NCBI GenBank assembly: GCA_015660965.1
Contig: JACTVG010000001.1
Coordinates: 372,001 to 436,000 of the forward strand
DNA length: 64,000 nucleotides
Reading direction: 5' to 3'
Source: Methanoregulaceae archaeon
GTDB taxonomy: Archaea; Halobacteriota; Methanomicrobia; Methanomicrobiales; Methanospirillaceae
The notes under the pieces: generated by a model
Seen by the model: the letters and a program-made list of their open reading frames with translations, nothing else
Databases searched by the model: none
What the model was told of the DNA's origin: nothing
Program-made: the position numbers and the translations under genes
Part shown: piece after piece, positions 46,826 through 54,032 of the stretch
How the letters are laid out: each line of letters begins with the position of its first letter
How positions within the stretch are numbered: position 1 is the first letter of the stretch

Positions 46826-46904
46826 TTTCAAATTTTGTTGAAACATCATTCGAAACGTATGATTATATATCTTTGCATTTCATATTTATTTGAAATGTTT
46901 CAAA
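46826..46904. promoter_or_regulatory. TTTCAA/TTGAAA palindrome cluster between hgcA and arsR
   Basis: Three related inverted repeats lie in the divergent intergenic region. TTTCAA-N6-TTGAAA is at 46826-46843, 14 bases from the hgcA start. CATTTCA-N8-TGAAATG is at 46876-46897. TTTGAAA-TG-TTTCAAA is at 46889-46904. An AT-rich TATA-like tract (46859-46872) lies between them. These are good candidates for the binding sites of the ArsR-family regulator, covering both promoters. Confidence 0.6.
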
Positions 46905-46939
46905 GTGACATCTCTTGCTGCAGTGTAAAATTAAATCGT

Positions 46940-47281
46940 ATGAAAAAGGAAGATAGGGAAATTCCTGAAGTTGTGCGGATGGAACTCAACCGAGTTGGGG
47001 GATTTAAAGCGCTTGCAAAACGTATTCCAGCGAAAAAGGATCTTGAAGAAAAAAGCAAAGTATATCATGCCCTTTCTGACCCTCTACGTCTCACTATCCT
47101 CTATCTCCTTAAAGATCAACCGCTTTGCGTTTGTGTTATTAATCATTTTATGCAAATCGCCGACTCCAAACTCTCGTATCACATTACGATTCTCAAAGAA
47201 AGCAGATTGATTGAAGGAGTTTATCATGGGAATTGGATAATTTACTCCTTAACTGATTTAGGAAAAACATCCATTTCTTAA
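46940..47281 (+). CDS. ArsR-family regulator divergent from hgcAB
   Basis: A 113-residue winged-helix repressor-like protein of the ArsR/SmtB family, with ALSDPLRLTILYLLKDQ, a Cys pair in PLCVCVINHF (Cys 63 and 65, the arsenite-binding type), the recognition helix SKLSYHITILKESRL and the wing GVYHGNWIIYSL. The ATG at 46940 fits the family; the open frame extends to 46835 but its upstream part would overlay the palindromes. It probably senses arsenite or a related thiophilic metal and controls hgcAB-acr3 and itself. It ends ten bases before the convergent acyl-CoA synthetase. Confidence 0.9.
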   Translation: MKKEDREIPEVVRMELNRVGGFKALAKRIPAKKDLEEKSKVYHALSDPLRLTILYLLKDQPLCVCVINHFMQIADSKLSYHITILKESRLIEGVYHGNWIIYSLTDLGKTSIS

Positions 47282-47291
47282 TTTATTTCAA

Positions 47292-49352
47292 TTATCGTTT
47301 TTCCATTATATCACATGTGCATTTATGTCGGCAAATGTTCCCTACCGCTCTAAATGCATCCTCAAGATCAGGGAAATTTGGGATATGGGCTTCTCGAAGA
47401 ATACGTACTGGGCTTTTCATTGAATCTCCACCAATCAAACAACCCACAATCATCTTATGGGTATGCTTTGAGAACCGAACGAGCTCATTTGCAACACGAA
47501 TAGGATCTGATATGGAAGAGGGGACGGCTATAACAAAAGCAATATCCCACAGATTTTGATTTTTAGTCATTACATCAAAGGTGCGGGCATACCGTTCTGC
47601 ACTTGAATCTCCAACCATATCAATCGGGTTCTCTCGGCTCCAATCAGGAGGTAAAATTGCATTAAGTTCCGCAATAAGTTCTGGTGAAAATTCTATGAGT
47701 TCAATACCGAATCGTTCAGCATAATCCGATGAGAGCACTGCAAAACCACCTGCATTCGTAATTACAACCGCTCTAATCCCTTTCGGATACCCTTCCGATA
47801 CGAGAAGCTCAGCAGCTTGAAATGCCTCACGTATTGATTGAACGGGGATAATCCCAGCCTTTCGGAAAGCAGCCATATATACATCGTTACTTCCTGCAAG
47901 TGATCCGGTATGAGAAGAAGCAGCTTTTTGCCCAATTTTTGAAGATCCAGACTTGATTGCAACAATAGGTTTTTTCTGAGTAATTGTCTGTACGATTTCC
48001 AAAAACCGTTTCCCATCTCGGACCTGTTCAATATACAGAATAATTGTCTTCGTGTTCGGATCAGATCCGGCGTATTGGATAAAGTCCTCAAAGCTAAGAT
48101 CTGCTTGATTGCCGACACTAATGATAGCAGAAAACCCGATCTCTTCTGGAAGACTCCAATCAACGATGGTTGATACCATTGCACCGCTTTGAGATATAAA
48201 TGCGATTTTACCGGGTTTAGGTGAAACGGGATCAAATGTGGTGTTTATTCCTTGGAGAGGAAGCATAAGACCAAGACAGTTGGGACCCATTATACGGATT
48301 CCGTAACGTTGAGCGATAGAAAGTACTTGTTCTTCGAGAAATTTTCCCTCATTACCCGACTCACGAAATCCTGAGGAAATAATAATCACAAGAGGGATCT
48401 TTTTCTGTCCTGCTTCTTCGACAATTTGTGGGACGATTTGGGAAGGAACGACTACGACTGCTATGTCTATTGATCCAGGTATTGACAAAAGTGTGGGGTA
48501 TGCCTTTCTTCCAAGAATCATGGGATGTTTCGGATTGACAGGATATAAATTACCAGAGAATGTGAGTAGATTCCGCATTACAGCATATCCTACCTTGTTG
48601 GGCTCAAGCGAGGCACCTACAACAGCAATAGATTTTATATCTGCCAGCGGAGGTAATGCCCTTTTAATTTCAGGAATTTGTTTGGCTCCTATATCCTCAT
48701 TTATATAGAAACGCGCATCAACAGCACAACCCCCTTTTTCGTATAAGACAAATGGATTAATGTCAAACTCAGCAACTTCTGAACGGGAAAGAAATAGTTG
48801 CGCGATGACATCAATAGTGGCGATTAATGTTTCCTCATCTTTCGGAGATTCCTTACGGAAACCTTTAATCAACCTGAAACCATGGAGTTCATGGACCATC
48901 TCTTTTATATCGTTTTTATCGATTGGTAGAATTCTGAATGTCACATCCTTAATTAGTTCCACTAGCGTGCCCCCAAGACCTACTGTGATAACCTTTCCAA
49001 ACGTTGCATCGGTTTTTCCACCGATGATCAGTTCGAGACCTGGTGGCATTTGCTGTTCTACCAATACTCCATCAATTTTCGATGACGAATCGAAGGCGGT
49101 TACGTTATGCAAGATCTCAGTATAGGCCTGCTCGGTTTCTTGGGAGTTTTTTATATTTAAGACCACTCCACCAGCATCGGTCTTGTGAATAATTTGCGAT
49201 GAAATAACCTTGAGAACGACAGGAAACCCAATATTATTTGCAGATTGTATAGCTTCAGTTAAAGATTTAGCTACATATGCCTGGGGTACTGGAACCCCAT
49301 AATCTCTCAACAATTCGTAGCCTTCAGCCTCTTTTATGAGTCTGTAAGTCAT
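47292..49352 (-). CDS. ADP-forming acyl-CoA synthetase (acetate-CoA ligase family)
   Basis: This 686-residue protein couples acyl-CoA hydrolysis to ATP formation, or the reverse. The N-terminal ATP-grasp (beta part, about 1-225, GFPVVLKVIS and HKTDAGGVVLN) is followed by the CoA-binding and ligase alpha part with VVGASLEPNKVGYAV, IMGPNCLGL and SQSGAM. The catalytic-site His is in SSHTGSLAGSN. The beta-before-alpha order is common in archaeal and bacterial fused forms. The ATG at 49352 fits (MTYRLIKEAEGYELL). Its substrate (acetate, aryl or branched acids) is not clear. The GCS2 gene lies 68 bases upstream. Confidence 0.9.
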   Translation of the reverse strand: MTYRLIKEAEGYELLRDYGVPVPQAYVAKSLTEAIQSANNIGFPVVLKVISSQIIHKTDAGGVVLNIKNSQETEQAYTEILHNVTAFDSSSKIDGVLVEQQMPPGLELIIGGKTDATFGKVITVGLGGTLVELIKDVTFRILPIDKNDIKEMVHELHGFRLIKGFRKESPKDEETLIATIDVIAQLFLSRSEVAEFDINPFVLYEKGGCAVDARFYINEDIGAKQIPEIKRALPPLADIKSIAVVGASLEPNKVGYAVMRNLLTFSGNLYPVNPKHPMILGRKAYPTLLSIPGSIDIAVVVVPSQIVPQIVEEAGQKKIPLVIIISSGFRESGNEGKFLEEQVLSIAQRYGIRIMGPNCLGLMLPLQGINTTFDPVSPKPGKIAFISQSGAMVSTIVDWSLPEEIGFSAIISVGNQADLSFEDFIQYAGSDPNTKTIILYIEQVRDGKRFLEIVQTITQKKPIVAIKSGSSKIGQKAASSHTGSLAGSNDVYMAAFRKAGIIPVQSIREAFQAAELLVSEGYPKGIRAVVITNAGGFAVLSSDYAERFGIELIEFSPELIAELNAILPPDWSRENPIDMVGDSSAERYARTFDVMTKNQNLWDIAFVIAVPSSISDPIRVANELVRFSKHTHKMIVGCLIGGDSMKSPVRILREAHIPNFPDLEDAFRAVGNICRHKCTCDIMEKR

Positions 49353-49420
49353 TAATCCCCCAATTTCATAGAACAAATCTTGTCAGCGATCATTAAGAGT
49401 GTTATTGATTTAATTATCGT

Positions 49421-50530
49421 TCAACACCCATACGAGTGATTGTGACGTAAGCATTGCGCCATATCTGCCATTATTGGGAAGATATCACCGTCATTTTCGA
49501 ATCTATCTCGTATTAATTCGGCAAGATTCCCATTAATAATCCGTTTCTGAATGACCGGAAGATACTTTTTTTCGTCATCAGTCGCATGATCCCATGCAAT
49601 TGAATACAACCGTTCAAGATCATTCCGTATTGTGGAAGTCCCTTCCTTAATAACTTCATTGAGAAGGTCAATGAGCACTTCACGATCTGTCGGCACAGGA
49701 AGTGTTCGGCAACGGACAAGCGATCGGGTAAATGCACAGACTGCCATATCAGAGTGAACACATTCCTGTTCATCGAGGGCCTTGATCTCTAGACAATGCC
49801 GAGAGAACCGAACAATGATACCACTAGAATTTACCCACTCTTCGCATAGAATATCTGCCTCTTGTTTTTTTAATTGGGAAAAAACTTTTTCTTGAAATGT
49901 TCGGTAATCGGAAACTGCATGAATCTTATCAGGGATAATTCTGTCGCAGATTAATGGAATTGTGTCCTGATTTTTTTGATAATAGAGAAGACGGTTATCA
50001 ACGTTTCCGGTCAATCTACCTTCTACGACTGGAGAGGCAGCTGTAACAGCGACGAGAAAAGGAATGAGAGAACGTATACGGTTATACAGATTAATTAACT
50101 CGCGATCTTTAACGTAGGATATATTGATTTGGAGTGCTTGGATATTTAGCCACCCGTGTTGTTGAATATTGAAAAGACGATTATAAACTTCGTAGTATTC
50201 ACCGTCATCATGATCCCAAACACGTGTTTGGTCAAGTGTGAGCGTTGGATGCATCCCCAACCCAAGGAGGGTATATTGGTCGCGAAATACCGAATAAAAC
50301 TTCTGAATACCGTGATAAATCTGCTTCTCAATGGCAATGAGGTCGTTTTCTGGTTGGCGGGGAATTATTTCAATAACCGTTTTTTGTAATTCCTTACTTA
50401 ATTTCACTTCACCAAAAAGGATCTCACTTTCAATCCTTCCGCTTATCTTTTTGATGATTTGGTCAGATACCGGTAACGGTTTGAATGTTCGATCATTAAT
50501 TGAATACTCGTGTTCAGTTCCGACAGTCAT
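49421..50530 (-). CDS. GCS2-type glutamate-cysteine ligase-like protein
   Basis: A 369-residue carboxylate-amine ligase of the GCS2 fold (YbdK-like). The catalytic acidic residues are seen in VGTEHEYSI at the N-terminus and the metal site in the central NIQALQINISY and LGLGMHPTL segments; a late Glu-Ile pair (CLEIKALDEQEC) is typical. Members join an amino acid carboxylate to an amine, for example making gamma-glutamyl-cysteine. The substrate is unknown. It follows the ATP-grasp gene by 45 bases and shares its orientation, suggesting a two-step ligation pathway. Confidence 0.82.
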   Translation of the reverse strand: MTVGTEHEYSINDRTFKPLPVSDQIIKKISGRIESEILFGEVKLSKELQKTVIEIIPRQPENDLIAIEKQIYHGIQKFYSVFRDQYTLLGLGMHPTLTLDQTRVWDHDDGEYYEVYNRLFNIQQHGWLNIQALQINISYVKDRELINLYNRIRSLIPFLVAVTAASPVVEGRLTGNVDNRLLYYQKNQDTIPLICDRIIPDKIHAVSDYRTFQEKVFSQLKKQEADILCEEWVNSSGIIVRFSRHCLEIKALDEQECVHSDMAVCAFTRSLVRCRTLPVPTDREVLIDLLNEVIKEGTSTIRNDLERLYSIAWDHATDDEKKYLPVIQKRIINGNLAELIRDRFENDGDIFPIMADMAQCLRHNHSYGC

Positions 50531-50575
50531 GGATTTGACAGATCTTAACTATTGACTACGTAAATTCCTGTAAAA

Positions 50576-51448
50576 TCACGATCCAAAAAGATGTGAGACG
50601 ATTGTATGATAGACATCAGGATAGCAGGTATCTTCACCGCTTTCTAATGAAGGATTGTCATTGACTTCAATTACATATGCATCCCCATTGTTATTTTTAA
50701 TGTCAACACCGTACAAACCTTCCCCGATTGCATTTGCTGCATCGATCCCCAGCTGAATTACATGAGAGGGCATATTCTCAACTGGTATGCTTTCTACCCC
50801 ACAATAAACAATATGGCCATTCACCGACGCTTGGATTTTGAATGTGACGGATGGGATTGTATACTTACATGCATACAACAGCTTTCCATCAAGGACACCT
50901 ACACGCCAATCATATTTGCTTTCAATGAATTGTTGCACCACAACCCAATCTGACATCTTGATAAACCGTCTAGCGACTTTAAAAAATTCTGCAACATCGT
51001 GAACCTTTTCCACTCGTAAAGAGAATGACGTAGAAGGTTCTTTGATTACAAGTGGTGTTCCTAATTCATCAAATAAATGAGCCACACGTTCGACTGATAA
51101 ATCATTTCTCGATAGAAAAACCGTTTTGGGGATAGATACACCTTCTCTCATAAGATGGGAATACATGTTGATCTTATCAGAGCAAATCTGGATTGATTTA
51201 GGGTCATCAATGACAGGTATACCGAGAAAACTTGCCATTCGTGATGCTACATACGTAATATTCATTGGATCGGTGCGGGCGCGAATAAAAAGTGCATCCA
51301 TCTTTTTGATCTTGTCGATGTCTACTGGAAAAATAAAGTCAACGTCATGTCCTATCTCTTCGGTGATGTCACGGCAGTGGATAAGCGCATTTAATTGTTC
51401 AGAATTTGAAAGGGTCTTTCTATCCACAAAAATACCTAGGCGGCTCAT
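50576..51448 (-). CDS. RimK-like ATP-grasp ligase
   Basis: The 290-residue protein has an ATP-grasp core (about 95-285): LGIPVIDDP, GTPLVIKEPSTSFS, QQFIESKYDWRVGVLDG and the Mg-binding end VDIKNNNGDAYVIEVNDNPSLE. It belongs with the RimK-type amino acid/peptide ligases. Its start overlaps the stop of the RLAN-domain gene by four bases. RLAN domains are commonly fused to such ligases, so here the two halves are separate polypeptides. The substrate is unknown. Confidence 0.88.
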   Translation of the reverse strand: MSRLGIFVDRKTLSNSEQLNALIHCRDITEEIGHDVDFIFPVDIDKIKKMDALFIRARTDPMNITYVASRMASFLGIPVIDDPKSIQICSDKINMYSHLMREGVSIPKTVFLSRNDLSVERVAHLFDELGTPLVIKEPSTSFSLRVEKVHDVAEFFKVARRFIKMSDWVVVQQFIESKYDWRVGVLDGKLLYACKYTIPSVTFKIQASVNGHIVYCGVESIPVENMPSHVIQLGIDAANAIGEGLYGVDIKNNNGDAYVIEVNDNPSLESGEDTCYPDVYHTIVSHLFGS

Positions 51449-52254
51449 AAGAACTCCTGATTTGATAGATAGGCAGATAACAACGAGCGTTCACTTTCAG
51501 AAAGTTGTGCATATCGTGTCGGAGACAGCGACGATAAAGCATAGATGTCTCCCAATTTAACAAAGACCATCTTTACCAAAGGTATTTTGAAGATTTCATA
51601 GATCTTCTGTGCATATTCTGCAACGATGTTACATTCACCGATGGTCTTTCCAAAGATAGAAATACACGTACAGATTTTGGCGCCATCTGGATATTTTTGA
51701 TAACAGAATGGATATTTCCCATTATTCGTAATGTGTTTGATTGCATCCTTTGCTTTTTCATTGTCATTGACAACAAAATAATCAAGTGTAGTAGCAAAGT
51801 AGTTAAGTCCGTAGAGGATGGCTGGAAGTGGTACATACGCCTGCGAGATTCCCCATTCACAAATGGGAATTTTAGCACAAGCTACTCTTTCTAAACAGAT
51901 GGGGATGACGTAGGCATCCAAAACATTACTACTACTTGGGTCGACACTCTTTCCTTCGAGTTCATGGCGGAGAATTGCGTAATATGGCTCGGTCTTGTAA
52001 TAGTAATTCTCACTGATAACATGGTAAATATCATTGCGTTTTATAACGTAGACTGCATCTTTCTGCAACATTTGGTCTTTTTTTCCATGGATTTTGAAAC
52101 CATTCTTTTTGGTAGTTTCTATGAACGGTAACGGTGGTGGAGAAGCAATTATAGCTGACTTTGATGTTTGGAGAATGGATGTAATTGAGTTGGATTTTTG
52201 TTTTTTTATGTCGGTTATCTCTGAAAAGTTTGAATCCTTTGATCGATTATTCAT
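51445..52254 (-). CDS. RLAN-domain protein (RimK-like ATP-grasp N-terminal domain, stand-alone)
   Basis: A 269-residue protein. A low-complexity, Ser/Asn/Lys-rich N-terminus (to about 60) precedes a domain with SENYYYKTEP, HELEGKSVDPSS, DAYVIPICLE and the ending LSSLSPTRYAQLSESE. This pattern resembles the RLAN domain (PF14401), usually the N-terminal part of RimK-like ligases. Seven or so cysteines lie in the core. It is first in the minus-strand cassette with the ATP-grasp and GCS2 genes. The function of RLAN is unknown; substrate delivery is a guess. Confidence 0.68.
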   Translation of the reverse strand: MNNRSKDSNFSEITDIKKQKSNSITSILQTSKSAIIASPPPLPFIETTKKNGFKIHGKKDQMLQKDAVYVIKRNDIYHVISENYYYKTEPYYAILRHELEGKSVDPSSSNVLDAYVIPICLERVACAKIPICEWGISQAYVPLPAILYGLNYFATTLDYFVVNDNEKAKDAIKHITNNGKYPFCYQKYPDGAKICTCISIFGKTIGECNIVAEYAQKIYEIFKIPLVKMVFVKLGDIYALSSLSPTRYAQLSESERSLLSAYLSNQEFL

Positions 52255-52614
52255 GTGAGGATCGGCCTTGCCCCTTGCCAGTGCAAGTCAAATATTAAAG
52301 AGGCGCAGTTTGAATTAATAAACACAAATTTTTTTGAGACCGTAGTTCTAGAAAAGGATGAAAACCGAGATGATTTTTCATCATCGTTATTATCCGTTAT
52401 GAGGCCTTCACTCATGAATTAACACTAATCCACACAATGCCGTGGATTATTTGTTGTATCAATATGGACAAGGTCGGTTAATAGAATTTGTGGAGGATTC
52501 TGCGTTGAGGATTGATTAATTTTTGAATAACTAGTTTACTAAAGCATTAGATTATACACTGGCAAATTAAGAATAAAATTCATTATCTTTTATCACCATC
52601 AGTAATACAAGAAC
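52255..52614. other. Intergenic stretch, no gene seen
   Basis: About 360 AT-rich bases separate the divergent RLAN gene and HTH-CBS gene. Only very short open frames occur. It should hold promoters for both; AT-rich TATA-like stretches are seen near 52545-52590. No clear inverted repeat or RNA was recognised. Confidence 0.5.
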
Positions 52615-53169
52615 ATGCATATTCCAACACCCGATGAGATTCGGAAGCGGCGCGAATCCTTGGATATGAGACAGACGGAACTTGCTAAACGTGCTGGTAT
52701 TAGCCAGTCAATGGTCGCACGGATTGAAGCAGGTAATGTAGACCCACGAGTCAGTAGTCTCAATAAAATAATCGATGTGCTAAACCATGCCGAGCAAAAA
52801 CGTGTTATCGCTTCACAAATCATGCACACACCAGTCATTACTATACATCCTTCGGATTCAATTGCAAATGCTCTAGAAATATTTGAAAAAAACAACATAT
52901 CTCAACTTCCTGTCGTTGAAGATGGCGTACCCGTAGGATGCATTTCAGAATCTGTCATTGTAAAAGCGATTGAACAGCAACGTCTGCATAAAACGCAGTC
53001 ATTTTATGTCCGTGATTTTACTGAACCTGGGTTCCCTACAGTTCCTCCAGATATAAACATAGAAAATGTTATTGATCTTCTCCAACAGAACCATGCGGTT
53101 CTGGTTATTGAGGGCGGTGTTGTTCAAGGTGTGATTACGAAACACGACCTAATTTCTCTCATCAAATAA
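52615..53169 (+). CDS. XRE-family HTH regulator with two CBS domains
   Basis: A 184-residue protein with a Cro/C1-type HTH at residues 5-58 (DMRQTELAKRAGISQSMVAR) and a CBS pair at about 64-184 (IMHTPVITIHPSDSIANALE, NISQLPVVEDGVPVGCIS, GGVVQGVITKHDLISLI). CBS pairs bind adenine nucleotides such as AMP, ATP or SAM, so it probably adjusts transcription to energy state. It is divergent from the ligase cassette, and it could regulate it. Confidence 0.9.
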   Translation: MHIPTPDEIRKRRESLDMRQTELAKRAGISQSMVARIEAGNVDPRVSSLNKIIDVLNHAEQKRVIASQIMHTPVITIHPSDSIANALEIFEKNNISQLPVVEDGVPVGCISESVIVKAIEQQRLHKTQSFYVRDFTEPGFPTVPPDINIENVIDLLQQNHAVLVIEGGVVQGVITKHDLISLIK

Positions 53170-53283
53170 CTAATTTTTAACAATAAAGAAGGTTAGATTT
53201 CTTTTTCAGTGAAATAGCTAAAATCTAATTTTAATACCAAAGTAACAAGAAAGATTCTAGTTTATTTCTCTGTCTAAAATTTT

Positions 53284-53952
53284 TCAAAATTTTGAGACAA
53301 GATCTCTTAAAATTTTAATTGGCTCCTGCGCTTTTACGACACTCGAAGCGAGGAGAACTCCATCGGTTCCGAGATCAACGGCGATCTTTACGCACTCACC
53401 AGATTGGATACCTGCTCCTGTTAGGACTTTTACCTTTGGATTGACCGTATGAACTGCAGTAACTGACCGTTTGATAATATCTGGATTTGCTTTTGAAACC
53501 GAGACACCGCTACCGATTAACTCAGGTGGCTCTATCGCAACGTACTCAGGTGTAAGTGCCGCGGCTGCAGCACTTGTTATATCGTTATTTGTACAGACCA
53601 CCGCAACAAGTTTGTGCGTCTGTAATGACTTGATTGATGACTCAATATCTGCGAGTGTAAGACGGCGTTCTGAATGGTTTATGAGTGAACCATTGGCTCC
53701 AGCGAGTTTAATTGCCTCGACTGTTATTTGTCCTGTATGGGCACCTGGTTCGGAACCATCAACATGCTGAGCATAAACAGGTATCATAAAGTGCCGGGCA
53801 ATTGGATGAAGGTCAATATAAGATGGTGCAATACCAATAGTAATGCCACTTTCTTGTGCGACTGTCTGTGCTGCAGTCGCAATAGTATGAGCATGGTTTC
53901 CCATCCCTTCTTTGTACGTTTTAAGGTTGACGAGAATCAAAGGTTTGGACAT
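53284..53952 (-). CDS. tpiA: Triosephosphate isomerase (archaeal type)
   Basis: The 222-residue enzyme interconverts DHAP and glyceraldehyde 3-phosphate. It has the short archaeal form: [12 protein letters not shown] with the catalytic Lys, LINHSERR with the catalytic His, and [13 protein letters not shown] with the catalytic Glu. The phosphate-binding end is TGAGIQSGE and [10 protein letters not shown]. It stands alone. Confidence 0.95.
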   Translation of the reverse strand: MSKPLILVNLKTYKEGMGNHAHTIATAAQTVAQESGITIGIAPSYIDLHPIARHFMIPVYAQHVDGSEPGAHTGQITVEAIKLAGANGSLINHSERRLTLADIESSIKSLQTHKLVAVVCTNNDITSAAAAALTPEYVAIEPPELIGSGVSVSKANPDIIKRSVTAVHTVNPKVKVLTGAGIQSGECVKIAVDLGTDGVLLASSVVKAQEPIKILRDLVSKF

Positions 53953-54032
53953 TTAGAAAACTCCTAGACCATCGATCAGACATTCATATTCAGAAATGAT
54001 GAAGATTTGGTAATTCATTGGCATCTTTTTTG

